In this document: one piece after another, positions 34,401 through 42,508 of the stretch
Layout: every line of letters starts with the position of its first letter
Position numbering within the stretch: position 1 is the first letter of the stretch
Source of the DNA: Brevundimonas terrae
GTDB lineage: Bacteria > Pseudomonadota > Alphaproteobacteria > Caulobacterales > Caulobacteraceae
Length of the DNA: 64,000 bases
Assembly: GCF_011761985.1 (NCBI RefSeq)
Contig: NZ_JAASQT010000008.1
Coordinates: 1-64,000, forward strand
Reading direction: 5' to 3'
Position numbers and translations under genes: made by a program
The notes under the pieces: model-generated
The model's database searches: none
What the model saw: the letters and a program-made list of their open reading frames with translations, nothing else
Told to the model about the DNA's origin: nothing

Positions 34401-34436
34401 AAAAAGCCCGCTGCCGATGAGGTCGCGGGCTTTTTT
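34401..34436. terminator. Bidirectional terminator between hemF and the histidine kinase
   Basis: AAAAAGCCCGC pairs with GCGGGCTTTTT around a 13-base loop; T-runs are available on both strands. The convergent kinase gene ends at 34448. Confidence 0.9.
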
Positions 34437-34447
34437 ATTGCAACGGA

Positions 34448-37042
34448 TCAGGCCGTATCTTCCAGAACCGATGCGATGCAGCCTATGAGCGATTGCGCGG
34501 TCAGCGGTTTGGTCAGGTGCCTATCCGCGCCCGCCGCCATAGTGGCCTCGACATGTTCGCTCATGGCATTGGCGGTCAGCATAATGATCGGCGTATGAAC
34601 CCGCCCGTCACGCCGCTCGATCTGGCGCAGACGCTGTGTTGCCGTTAGGCCGTCCATGACGGGCATCTGCATATCCATCAGAACCAGATCGAAACAACCC
34701 TTCTCGAAGGCCTCTACGGCCTGCTGGCCATCCACCACCGCCGTCAGTTCCACATCCAGCGGTCCCAGCAAGACCTCGACCACCTTGCGGTTAGGCGCAT
34801 GGTCATCGGCCAAAAGCACCTTCAGACCCGAGCCTTTGGTGACGCATGCCTCATGGTCCGGCATGGTGCTTTTGCGCGCGTTACCCGTCTCGGTTGCGAC
34901 CTTGCCGACCGGCGTCAACGCAATATCGAACCAGAAACGCGACCCCTTGCCCAACTGGCTCTCGCAATTCATGTCGCCCCCCATCAGGGCGATCAGGTTT
35001 TGCGAGATGTTCAGCCCCAGACCGGAGCCTCCATAGCGGCGTGTGATCGATTCATCGGCTTGCTGGAATCGGCCAAACAGGCGCTGGCGGAAACCCTCTT
35101 CAAAGCCCACCCCCGTATCGGTGACACTAAAACGGATACGATCGCCATCCAGCGGTTCTGCCTTGATGGTGACGGTCCCGGCCTCGGTGAATTTGACGGC
35201 ATTGGAGACAAGGTTGTTCAGCACCTGCCGTAAACGCTCCGCATCGCCCGTCACGGTACGGTCCAGTTCCGGACAGCCAAGCAGTTCCAGTTTTATGCCC
35301 TTGTCCTCGGCACTGGCGCTCCACAACTGCTGTACCCCCTCCAGTATTTCGCAGACATTGAACGGTGCAGATTCCAGACGCAGCCTCCCCGATTCAATGC
35401 GGGCACTGTCCAGAATGTCGTTCAACAGACGCTCCAGCGTCCCTGCCGAGCTGCGGATGATATCCACCAGATCGCGATCCTTGGGCTGAAGGTCGCTGCG
35501 GTGAAGTACATCCGCCATCGCCACCACTCCGTTAAGCGGCGTGCGGATTTCATGGCTCATATTGGCCAGAAACTGGGTCTTAGCCATATTGGCCTGCTCG
35601 GCGCGGCGGCGGGCGCGACGCAGGGCACGTGACTGGATCCACAGCCACGCTGCTGTTGCGAAACCACACACAAAGAAGAACAGGCTGATGCCCATCACCC
35701 ATGCCTGTGCGCGGATCATCGCCGACTGTAACCGCGCATTGGCCTGTTCGACTTCCAACTGGCGACGACGTTGGGACAACTGCTCCTGCATGTCCTGCGT
35801 GATCTGGTGAATACCATCGCTATAGGCACGCGCCTGACTGACATAGCTCTGCTGCTGATAGCGGCGCATCAGAGCGATGGCCTCGTCATACTGGCCCTGG
35901 GCATGCAGAAGCTCCGCACGCGCGCGCACCCCCAAATCGCTAGCCAGCCTGCCTGTTTCACTATCGGCAACGGCATCCCAGTCCGCCATAACGCGCTCGG
36001 CCTCGGCCACGCGCCCTGTACGCGCCAGCGCGATTACTTCCAACGGCAGGATCCACACCTTCAGATAGTCATTGCGTGACAGTTCGGGCTGGCCCGCTTC
36101 CATACAGGACAGCACCCTTGGCATGTCATCGCGCATCGAAGCCACGCGGGCACACATCATGGCATTATAGGCTTTCAGCCCATGCAGGTTTGACCTGCGC
36201 GCCAAACGGTCATGAGCCGCAAAAAAGCGTTCGGCATTGGCAGCATCGCCAACCTGAATAGCCATACTGCCCAGATTATAGATGCTGTCGAAATCCGGGC
36301 GCGGCCAGTCATTCGGGCTGTAATCCAGTTCGTAGCGCGCGAAAGCGTCTGTGGCGCCTTGCACATCGTTCAGGGCCATCAGGCCCAGACCCATTATCTC
36401 CCAGATACCGCTATGGGCGATATCGGCATCCGGTCCCTCATTGGGGATTTGCGCCTGAACCGCGGTCAGCAGGCGAAGCCCCTCGCCCACCTGATCCTTG
36501 TCGAAACGGGTAATCGCATAATAGCGTGTCGCTACGGCACGGACATACCAGTCAGATGTGCCGTTCATGGTGGCGTGGATGCGGTCCGCCGCCCCGCCAT
36601 CGCCGCCTTCATAGGCAAGGATGGCGTTATTCAATCCGGCAATTGCACGAAAGCGCTCGTTATCCAGCGCCGTAGCCCGCGCCATCAGACGTGCATTCCA
36701 CGCCCTGGCCTTGGGGCCTTCGTTCTGGTTGATATACAGGCTGACCACATGGTGCAGCCTGCGCAGACCCTCTGTGGTCCGCAGACGCTCGGCCTCGGTG
36801 CCAAAGCGGTCAAGATCGGCAAAACTTGTTTGCGCGGCACGCGTCTCGACCTGCTGTAGCAGACGGGCGGGCCGTTCGCCTTGCAGATAGGGCAAGGCCA
36901 GCGCCATCGTCGCGGGCAAGCCCAGCAGGCCCGCCAGAACCAGTGGTCGCGCCCAAGCCCCTACCGTCCTCACCAAACCCTTACGGGCAGGACGCCGCAT
37001 GCGACAGACAACTGTGACCGCCCTCAAAACCGCAACGCGCAC
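34448..37042 (-). CDS. Membrane hybrid sensor histidine kinase with a helical-repeat sensor
   Basis: 864 residues. An N-terminal helix (about 28-50) leads to a periplasmic region of about 400 residues of TPR-like helical pairs, then a second membrane helix (about 450-470). The HisKA box ANMSHEIRTPLNG has the phosphorylated His at 497; ATP-site motifs are NNLVSNAVKFT, DTGVGFEEG and GGSGLGLNISQNL. A receiver domain (about 742-864) has its phosphoacceptor at D790 in LVLMDMQMPVMDG. There is no Hpt or output domain and no response regulator gene nearby, so the phosphorelay partner is elsewhere. The start used is GTG at 37042 after an AGGGGG run; the N-terminal 14 residues are uncertain. Confidence 0.88.
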   Translation of the reverse strand: MRVAVLRAVTVVCRMRRPARKGLVRTVGAWARPLVLAGLLGLPATMALALPYLQGERPARLLQQVETRAAQTSFADLDRFGTEAERLRTTEGLRRLHHVVSLYINQNEGPKARAWNARLMARATALDNERFRAIAGLNNAILAYEGGDGGAADRIHATMNGTSDWYVRAVATRYYAITRFDKDQVGEGLRLLTAVQAQIPNEGPDADIAHSGIWEIMGLGLMALNDVQGATDAFARYELDYSPNDWPRPDFDSIYNLGSMAIQVGDAANAERFFAAHDRLARRSNLHGLKAYNAMMCARVASMRDDMPRVLSCMEAGQPELSRNDYLKVWILPLEVIALARTGRVAEAERVMADWDAVADSETGRLASDLGVRARAELLHAQGQYDEAIALMRRYQQQSYVSQARAYSDGIHQITQDMQEQLSQRRRQLEVEQANARLQSAMIRAQAWVMGISLFFFVCGFATAAWLWIQSRALRRARRRAEQANMAKTQFLANMSHEIRTPLNGVVAMADVLHRSDLQPKDRDLVDIIRSSAGTLERLLNDILDSARIESGRLRLESAPFNVCEILEGVQQLWSASAEDKGIKLELLGCPELDRTVTGDAERLRQVLNNLVSNAVKFTEAGTVTIKAEPLDGDRIRFSVTDTGVGFEEGFRQRLFGRFQQADESITRRYGGSGLGLNISQNLIALMGGDMNCESQLGKGSRFWFDIALTPVGKVATETGNARKSTMPDHEACVTKGSGLKVLLADDHAPNRKVVEVLLGPLDVELTAVVDGQQAVEAFEKGCFDLVLMDMQMPVMDGLTATQRLRQIERRDGRVHTPIIMLTANAMSEHVEATMAAGADRHLTKPLTAQSLIGCIASVLEDTA

Positions 37043-37119
37043 ACGCCCCCCTACTGACCGCTTACAGCCCTCGAAAGACGATCGCTAACATACCGGGGTT
37101 TCCCAACCCTTAGCACAGA

Positions 37120-37851
37120 TCAAATCCCCGAGCCGTCCCCCTCGACGGGTGGCGGGGTCAGCAGCAGAAACGCCCGCACCCATGCCGTCAGCACAGCCCG
37201 ATCATTGGGGCGCTTCAGGCTCTCGATTGCCTCGTCCACCAGTTCATCGGCAATTCGGCTGCCTCGGCGCAGTTCGGTCAGGGCCGCGGCATAGGCAGGC
37301 TGGAATTCGGGATGGCACTGGAAGGTCATGGCATCATCGCCATAGGCCAGACCCGCATAGGGCGTAAACTCGCACTGAGCGATCACACGCGCATCGGCGG
37401 GAACGGCCACCACCTGATCCTGATGGGAGACGGCAATGGCGATGCTGTCGGCACGCGGGTGCATCCAGCTTTCGCGCGTCATCACCTGATAACTATGCAG
37501 GCCCACACCCCAGCCCTTGCCGGATTTTTCCACCCGCCCGCCAAAGGCATGGGCCATGATCTGGTGACCAAAGCAGATACCCAACAGGCGCGTCTTGCCA
37601 CGTGCCGCCCGCAGCCAGTCGGTCAGCAACGGTATCCAGTGGTGGTCCTCATAGACCCCTGCCGACGATCCGGTGACGATGCACCCCGCATAGCGCGACG
37701 GATCTTCCGGCAGATGGCCGTTCTGCACATCATAGCGCACCGTCTTGGCCCCCTCGCCCAGCAGGGCGCGGAAACGGGCCGGATAGTCGTCAAAACTGTC
37801 GCGCAGGGCTTCGGGCGGATACCCTGTCTCGAGAATGGCAATCGGCTTCAT
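37120..37851 (-). CDS. Class I glutamine amidotransferase-like protein
   Basis: 243 residues with the GATase1 fold. The nucleophile elbow LLGICFGHQIMAHAFGG places the catalytic Cys at 93, and TFQCHPEFQ gives His 180 and Glu 182, so the triad is complete. The N-terminus MKPIAILETGYPPEAL resembles the stand-alone GMP synthase-like amidotransferases, some of which act as gamma-glutamyl hydrolases on small amines. No synthase partner is nearby, so the substrate is unknown. Between the histidine kinase and rlmJ on the minus strand. Confidence 0.86.
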   Translation of the reverse strand: MKPIAILETGYPPEALRDSFDDYPARFRALLGEGAKTVRYDVQNGHLPEDPSRYAGCIVTGSSAGVYEDHHWIPLLTDWLRAARGKTRLLGICFGHQIMAHAFGGRVEKSGKGWGVGLHSYQVMTRESWMHPRADSIAIAVSHQDQVVAVPADARVIAQCEFTPYAGLAYGDDAMTFQCHPEFQPAYAAALTELRRGSRIADELVDEAIESLKRPNDRAVLTAWVRAFLLLTPPPVEGDGSGI

Positions 37852-37958
37852 AGGTCTGCTTCAATCGATACTCAGCGCCCTACACTGGAGCGCCCGAGCC
37901 GCCGAGGCAATGGCAGCGGCCCTTAGCTTCTTTGAGGCAAGCACCAGAAAAACTAAGC

Positions 37959-38780
37959 CTAGCTGGCCCGCCAGATTTCCGCCCGCGCCTTTTCATCGCC
38001 AAGGGTCTGCGCCACCCAGCCACAGATTTCAGCCGCCGCCGCATCGGTGCCGGACGGGGCATTGACCACCGTCATGGTGCAGCCGTTCATCTTCATCGGA
38101 TTGTTCAGCGGGCGCAGACGCGCCTCGGCCACCAGCACACGCGGGGCCTTGGCTTCCTCAAGACGGCGCACAAAGCCGTCAAAGGTTTCCATGTCCTTCA
38201 GCGGGGTCCAGATCGCCACCACCGCCTTGGGATCGCGCTTGACGATGCGGGCTGCGGTTTCGGCCGAGCGGATATAGTCGTCGCCACGCTCGAACGGGGG
38301 ATCGATCAGCACCAGCGGGCCTTGCACCTTCAGCGCTGCCGCCTCGGTCAGGTCATAGCCGTCGCCCTCGAAGCCTTGCGCGTTCGGATAATCTTTCAGC
38401 GCCTCGTCCAACAGAACCTTCACCGGCGGGTTCAGCTCGAAACCCTTATAGGTACCGCCATTGCCCAAGGCGCGGGCGATCAACACCGGCGAGCCGGGAT
38501 AGAACCGCACCCCGCCCTGCGGATTGAACGACGCAACTTCCTTGGCCAGCGCCTCGATGAGCGGCGGACGGTTATCGGCGGTCATCAGACGCGCCACACC
38601 GGCCTCGGCTTCCTTGGAACGCATACCGTCGCCCGACAGGTCATACAGACCCGCCCCCGCATGGGTATCCAGCACCGTCAGTGGCCCTTGCTCAGCCCTC
38701 TGGCGGATCAGCCAAAGCACAAGCGCATGTTTGACAAGGTCGGCGAAATTTCCGGCGTGGAAGCTGTGACGATAATTCAT
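37959..38780 (-). CDS. rlmJ: 23S rRNA (adenine(2030)-N6)-methyltransferase RlmJ
   Basis: Base methyltransferase acting on naked 23S rRNA. The family start MNYRHSFHAGNFADLVKHAL is present at full strength. DTHAGAGLYDLSG is the SAM-binding motif I, and the catalytic DPPFE (equivalent of the N6-adenine motif) appears in PLVLIDPPFERGDDY. At 273 residues it is a normal length. Divergent from the small phage-related gene that starts at 38842. Confidence 0.95.
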   Translation of the reverse strand: MNYRHSFHAGNFADLVKHALVLWLIRQRAEQGPLTVLDTHAGAGLYDLSGDGMRSKEAEAGVARLMTADNRPPLIEALAKEVASFNPQGGVRFYPGSPVLIARALGNGGTYKGFELNPPVKVLLDEALKDYPNAQGFEGDGYDLTEAAALKVQGPLVLIDPPFERGDDYIRSAETAARIVKRDPKAVVAIWTPLKDMETFDGFVRRLEEAKAPRVLVAEARLRPLNNPMKMNGCTMTVVNAPSGTDAAAAEICGWVAQTLGDEKARAEIWRAS

Positions 38781-38841
38781 TCGCCTCCGTCCCCCCTTGC
38801 GGCCCTTGCGTCAAGAGGCAGGCCGCTTACAGAGTTGCTCC

Positions 38842-39189
38842 ATGCTTCTGGACCATCCCGCTATCAGCGACGAAGAACGCACCGTGCCCGACGCCGTGAT
38901 CGAGGCGGCCAATTATGGCCTCTCATTGCGCCGCCAGCATGAACGCGGCGGCACCGAGGTCGGTCTGGAACGCGCCCTGCGGCTCAGTCGCGGCGAAAAG
39001 GTCAGTGACCGCGACATCAAGGTGATGAACGCATGGTTCGCCCGTCACGCCGTTGATAAGCGCGGCAAGTTCTGGGGACATCCGACCAAACCATCGGCGG
39101 GCTATATCGCATGGCACCTGTGGGGCGGCGATGCGGCTCATGAATGGGTGAAGCCATTGCGGGAGCGCTTGAAAGATTTCGGTATCTAA
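38842..39189 (+). CDS. Small protein with a domain otherwise seen in phage-type proteins
   Basis: 115 residues from the ATG at 38842. The pattern AANYGLSLRRQHERGGTEVGLERALRL, then MNAWFARHAVDKRGKFWG and PSAGYIAWHLWGGDAAHEWV, matches from memory a domain found in phage and gene-transfer-agent-like proteins of Alphaproteobacteria, sometimes fused to other functions. Its role is not known to me. Here it stands alone beside rlmJ and a terminator, with no other phage gene around, so it is either a domesticated gene or a remnant. The conserved Arg/His/Trp residues suggest nucleic-acid or protein contacts. Confidence 0.65.
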   Translation: MLLDHPAISDEERTVPDAVIEAANYGLSLRRQHERGGTEVGLERALRLSRGEKVSDRDIKVMNAWFARHAVDKRGKFWGHPTKPSAGYIAWHLWGGDAAHEWVKPLRERLKDFGI

Positions 39190-39191
39190 AG

Positions 39192-39220
39192 AAAAACCCC
39201 GCCGTTTCCGGCGGGGTTTT
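39192..39220. terminator. Bidirectional terminator between the small gene and tdh
   Basis: AAAACCCCGCCG pairs with CGGCGGGGTTTT around a TTTC loop, followed by GTTTG; the A-run serves the opposite direction. It separates convergent genes ending at 39189 and 39228. Confidence 0.92.
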
Positions 39221-39227
39221 GTTTGTC

Positions 39228-40283
39228 TTAGTCCCAGTTCAGGATGACCTTGCCGGACTGGCCGGACTTCATCGCCTCGAACCCTTCGCGGTACTGCGAG
39301 TAGTGCAGTTGGTGGGTGATCAGCGGTTGCAGGTCCAGACCGGCTTTCAGCAGGCCCAGCATCTTGCGCCATGTGGTGAACATCTCGCGGCCATAGACGC
39401 CCTTGATGTTGATGGCTTTCAGGATGATCTGGCCCCAGTCGGTCTCGGTCGGCTTGGCCGGAATACCCAGCAGGGCCAGACCGCCACCCATGATCAGGGT
39501 GTCCACGCATTGCTTGAAGGCAATCGGCGAGCCGGACATTTCCAGCGCCACGTCGAAACCGACCTTGAGGCCCAGTTCCTTCATCACGTCGTGCAGGTCT
39601 TCCTTGGTCGTGTTCACGGTGCGAACACCCGGCACGACCTTTTGCGCCAGTTCCAGACGGAAGTCGTTGATGTCGGTCAGCACCACAGTACGCGCACCGG
39701 CGTGACGGGCCACAGCCGCAGCCATGACGCCAATCGGACCTGCGCCCGTGACCAGCACGTCCTCGCCCAGCAGGTCGAACTGCTGTGCGGTGTGAACGGC
39801 ATTACCGAACGGGTCGAGGATGGCACCGATTTCATAGGGCACATCATCCGGCAGTTCGATCACGTTGAAGGCCGGAGCCACAACGTATTCTGCAAAGCAG
39901 CCCTGACGGTTCACGCCGATACCGCGCGTGTGCGGGTCGAGGTGGAAGTGACCGGCGCGGGCAGCTTCGGAGTTCAGGTCGATGACGTGACCTTCGGCCG
40001 AAACGCGCTGGCCAACCTTGAGCGGACGATCAACATCGGCACCGATAGCGACGATGTCACCGGCAAATTCGTGACCGGTAATCATCGGCACCGGCACGTT
40101 CTTTTGCGACCACTCGTCCCAGTTCCAGATGTGGATGTCGGTGCCGCAAACGGCGGTGCGACGCACGCGGATCAGCACGTCTTCCGGACCCATTTCAGGG
40201 ATCGGAGCCGTAATCTGTTCCAGACCTTCGGCAGGCTGGGTCTTGGCCAGTGCCTGCATGTCGCCAGTGGGGTAGCTGGTCAT
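39228..40283 (-). CDS. tdh: L-threonine 3-dehydrogenase
   Basis: A zinc- and NAD-dependent medium-chain dehydrogenase, 351 residues, oxidising threonine to 2-amino-3-ketobutyrate. Catalytic zinc ligands are visible at C46 (AVCGTDIHIWNWDEW) and H71-E72 (ITGHEFAGD). The nucleotide fold carries VTGAGPIGVMAAAVA, and the later VALEMSGSPIAFKQ and GIPAKPTETDWGQIILKAINIKGVYGREMF are typical of Tdh. Its start overlaps the kbl stop by four bases, so the two enzymes are made together, as their shared pathway predicts. Confidence 0.96.
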   Translation of the reverse strand: MTSYPTGDMQALAKTQPAEGLEQITAPIPEMGPEDVLIRVRRTAVCGTDIHIWNWDEWSQKNVPVPMITGHEFAGDIVAIGADVDRPLKVGQRVSAEGHVIDLNSEAARAGHFHLDPHTRGIGVNRQGCFAEYVVAPAFNVIELPDDVPYEIGAILDPFGNAVHTAQQFDLLGEDVLVTGAGPIGVMAAAVARHAGARTVVLTDINDFRLELAQKVVPGVRTVNTTKEDLHDVMKELGLKVGFDVALEMSGSPIAFKQCVDTLIMGGGLALLGIPAKPTETDWGQIILKAINIKGVYGREMFTTWRKMLGLLKAGLDLQPLITHQLHYSQYREGFEAMKSGQSGKVILNWD

Positions 40284-41485
40284 TTGATGACTCCGAGTTC
40301 CTTGCCCGCCTGCGTAAAGGCGGCGACCGCTTGGTCGATCTGTTCAAAAGTATGGGCTGCCGACATCTGGGTGCGGATGCGGGCCTGACCGCGCGGCACG
40401 ACGGGGAACGAGAAACCGATCACATAGACGCCCAGTTCCAGAAGGCGTGCGGCCATGTCCTGCGCCAACTTGGCATCGCCCAGCATCACCGGAATGATCG
40501 GATGCTGGCCCGGCAGCAGGTCGAAACCGGCTGCGGCCATGGCGGAGCGGAAACGCTCGGCATTGGCAAACAACTGCTTGCGCAGCGCATCGCCCTCGTC
40601 GCCCGCTGCGATACGGATGGCTTCGATCGACGAGCCGCAAATCGAAGGGGCCAGTGCGTTCGAGAACAGGTACGGACGCGCACGCTGCTTCAGCAGGGCC
40701 ACCACATTGGCATTGGCACAGATAAAGCCGCCCATCGCCCCGCCTAGCGCCTTGCCGAACGTACCGGTGACGAAATCGACCTTCACGCCGCAATGGGCGA
40801 ACGAGCCACGGCCCTTGTCGCCAAGGAAGCCGGTGGCGTGGCAGTCATCGACCATGATCAGGGCGTTGTACTGGTCGGCCAGTTTACGGATCTCGTCGAT
40901 CTTGCCGATATAGCCGTCCATCGAGAAGGCACCATCGGTGGCGATGATGATATCGCGGGCACCGTCGGCGCGGGCCTGTTTCAGTTGCGCTTCGAGGTCG
41001 GCCATGTCGGAGTTGGCAAAGCGGTAACGCTTGGCCTTGGACAGGCGTACACCGTCGATGATCGAGGCGTGGTTCAGGCTGTCGGAAACAATCGCATCTT
41101 CGGCACCGAACAGCGGCTCGAAGATGCCGCCATTGGCGTCGAACGCCGCGGCGAACAGGATGGTGTCCTCAAAGCCGAGATAGTCGGCAATGGCGCGTTC
41201 CAGCTCTTTGTGGATTTCCAGCGTGCCACAGATAAATCGGACCGAGGCCGTGCCTGCGCCCCACTTTTCCTGAGCCTTGATACCAGCCTGCGCGACGCGC
41301 TCGTCACCGGCAAGGCCCAGATAGTTGTTGGCGCAGAAGTTCAGCACATCACGGCCATTGACCGAGATGACCGGACCTTGGCGCGAGGCAATAACACGCT
41401 CGGGCTTGGTCAGGCCCTGAGCATCAATGTCCGCCAGTTCGGCAGACACACGTTCGTAGAAGGCGGGATTTGCTGATTGGGTCAT
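40280..41485 (-). CDS. kbl: Glycine C-acetyltransferase (2-amino-3-ketobutyrate CoA ligase)
   Basis: A PLP enzyme of the alpha-oxoamine synthase family. With Tdh it converts threonine to glycine and acetyl-CoA. It has 401 residues; the PLP lysine is K245 in VTGTFGKALGGAMGGF. NFCANNYLGLAGD, FICGTLEIHKELE, DDCHATGFLGDKGRG and the C-terminal RIRTQMSAAHTFEQIDQAV confirm Kbl rather than BioF or HemA. First gene of the kbl-tdh pair. Confidence 0.96.
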   Translation of the reverse strand: MTQSANPAFYERVSAELADIDAQGLTKPERVIASRQGPVISVNGRDVLNFCANNYLGLAGDERVAQAGIKAQEKWGAGTASVRFICGTLEIHKELERAIADYLGFEDTILFAAAFDANGGIFEPLFGAEDAIVSDSLNHASIIDGVRLSKAKRYRFANSDMADLEAQLKQARADGARDIIIATDGAFSMDGYIGKIDEIRKLADQYNALIMVDDCHATGFLGDKGRGSFAHCGVKVDFVTGTFGKALGGAMGGFICANANVVALLKQRARPYLFSNALAPSICGSSIEAIRIAAGDEGDALRKQLFANAERFRSAMAAAGFDLLPGQHPIIPVMLGDAKLAQDMAARLLELGVYVIGFSFPVVPRGQARIRTQMSAAHTFEQIDQAVAAFTQAGKELGVIK

Positions 41486-41538
41486 GTTTGCTCCGCTACG
41501 CTGAATTTCGGCAGTATTAAACCCCTTTTATTACAGCG

Positions 41539-42354
41539 TTAGGGCGCACCATCCCGAGCGCCCGCATTCGTGGCAAATGCCGATACCGTGACCTTGCCAC
41601 CGCAGGCCGTTATCGAGGCCGGAACGCTGGCCAATTGCCCGCCGCCGGGGGCCTTCAGGGTCCAGCCTGAAACCTCGGGACATTTCGTCTCGCCCTCGCC
41701 TTCGTGCGGGATCACACCCCAGCCCAGATAGAAACTGACCGTCTGATGTGGCTTCAGTTCGATACGGTTCTGACCTTGGGGCGCGGCAAAATAGCTGTCG
41801 GAGGTGCGCTCGATTTTCACCGGTACAGCCGCCTTTTGCGTCACCAGTTCCAGTTCAGGCCACTGGGGCAGGATGCAAGCGCGCTCTCCCTTCAGAGACA
41901 GCCGCATTTCCTGCTGGCGATGGCCCATCGCCGCGTCGGCCTCGCCGGTTTCAAGCTGTAGCTGGTCGGCCCGACAGGCAGTCAGGCTGGGCGCGGGGGC
42001 TGCCGTGGGAGATGGCCGCACACACTGGTGCACCGTGCCATCGGCCAAGGTCAGGCGGGCAACCTCCTGCCCCTCCTCTTGCACCACTTCCCACCTCGCC
42101 TTGCCGTCAGTGTAGGCGCTACCGCGCGGGCTGGCGGTCGCCATCAGGTTCATCGTCTGCCCGTCCAGCGTCAGATGCGCCACACCGCCCTCGTCATAGG
42201 CCACCACGACATCCCCGCCCGTACCACATGTATAGCGGACAGGTGTGCTGGCGGCGGCAGACGGCATCTTCAACTGTCCGCCTGTCTCCTCAGGTGCGGG
42301 CTGCTGGCAGGCCGACAGGACCGGTAACAGCATCAGATATTTCAGCGCTCGCAT
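41539..42354 (-). CDS. Lipoprotein with an MliC (lysozyme inhibitor) domain and a DUF4232-like domain
   Basis: 271 residues from the ATG at 42354, which has GGAGG at ideal spacing; an ATG ten codons upstream does not. The lipobox LSAC gives the lipidated Cys at 16. Residues about 40-110 (VRYTCGTGGDVVVAYDE...LADGTVHQC) fit the MliC/PliC fold, with its two cysteines, which inhibits C-type lysozyme. The second half (CRADQLQLETGEADAAMGHRQQEMRLSL...) resembles DUF4232, a beta-sandwich of unknown role. The serine and tyrosine contacts of true inhibitors were not verified. Upstream of kbl, probably a separate unit. Confidence 0.72.
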   Translation of the reverse strand: MRALKYLMLLPVLSACQQPAPEETGGQLKMPSAAASTPVRYTCGTGGDVVVAYDEGGVAHLTLDGQTMNLMATASPRGSAYTDGKARWEVVQEEGQEVARLTLADGTVHQCVRPSPTAAPAPSLTACRADQLQLETGEADAAMGHRQQEMRLSLKGERACILPQWPELELVTQKAAVPVKIERTSDSYFAAPQGQNRIELKPHQTVSFYLGWGVIPHEGEGETKCPEVSGWTLKAPGGGQLASVPASITACGGKVTVSAFATNAGARDGAP

Positions 42355-42460
42355 CGTGTTTCCTCCACCCCTCGCCCCGCTCATACGCAGAGCATTGTGC
42401 GCTTAACGCAACAGCCAGAGGCAAAGCTCCCGATATTTCCAAATACGGCGCTTGCGGAAT

Positions 42461-42478
42461 GATACATTATAACATACC
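42461..42478 (-). promoter_or_regulatory. Zur box before the histidine-rich receptor gene
   Basis: On the minus strand this reads GGTATGTTATAATGTATC, containing ATGTTATAAT as in known Zur sites (for example znuA of E. coli, as I recall it). Twelve of 18 positions are symmetric. It ends 30 bases before the receptor ATG at 42509, in a promoter-proximal position, so zinc-loaded Zur should repress the gene. Confidence 0.72.
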
Positions 42479-42508
42479 AAAACTTATCAGTTCCTGTTGG
42501 TGGTGCCC

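Noticed and set aside
38842-39189. Prophage remnant region
   Set aside because: Only one small gene has a phage-like domain; neighbours are housekeeping genes with no integrase, att repeat or structural genes.
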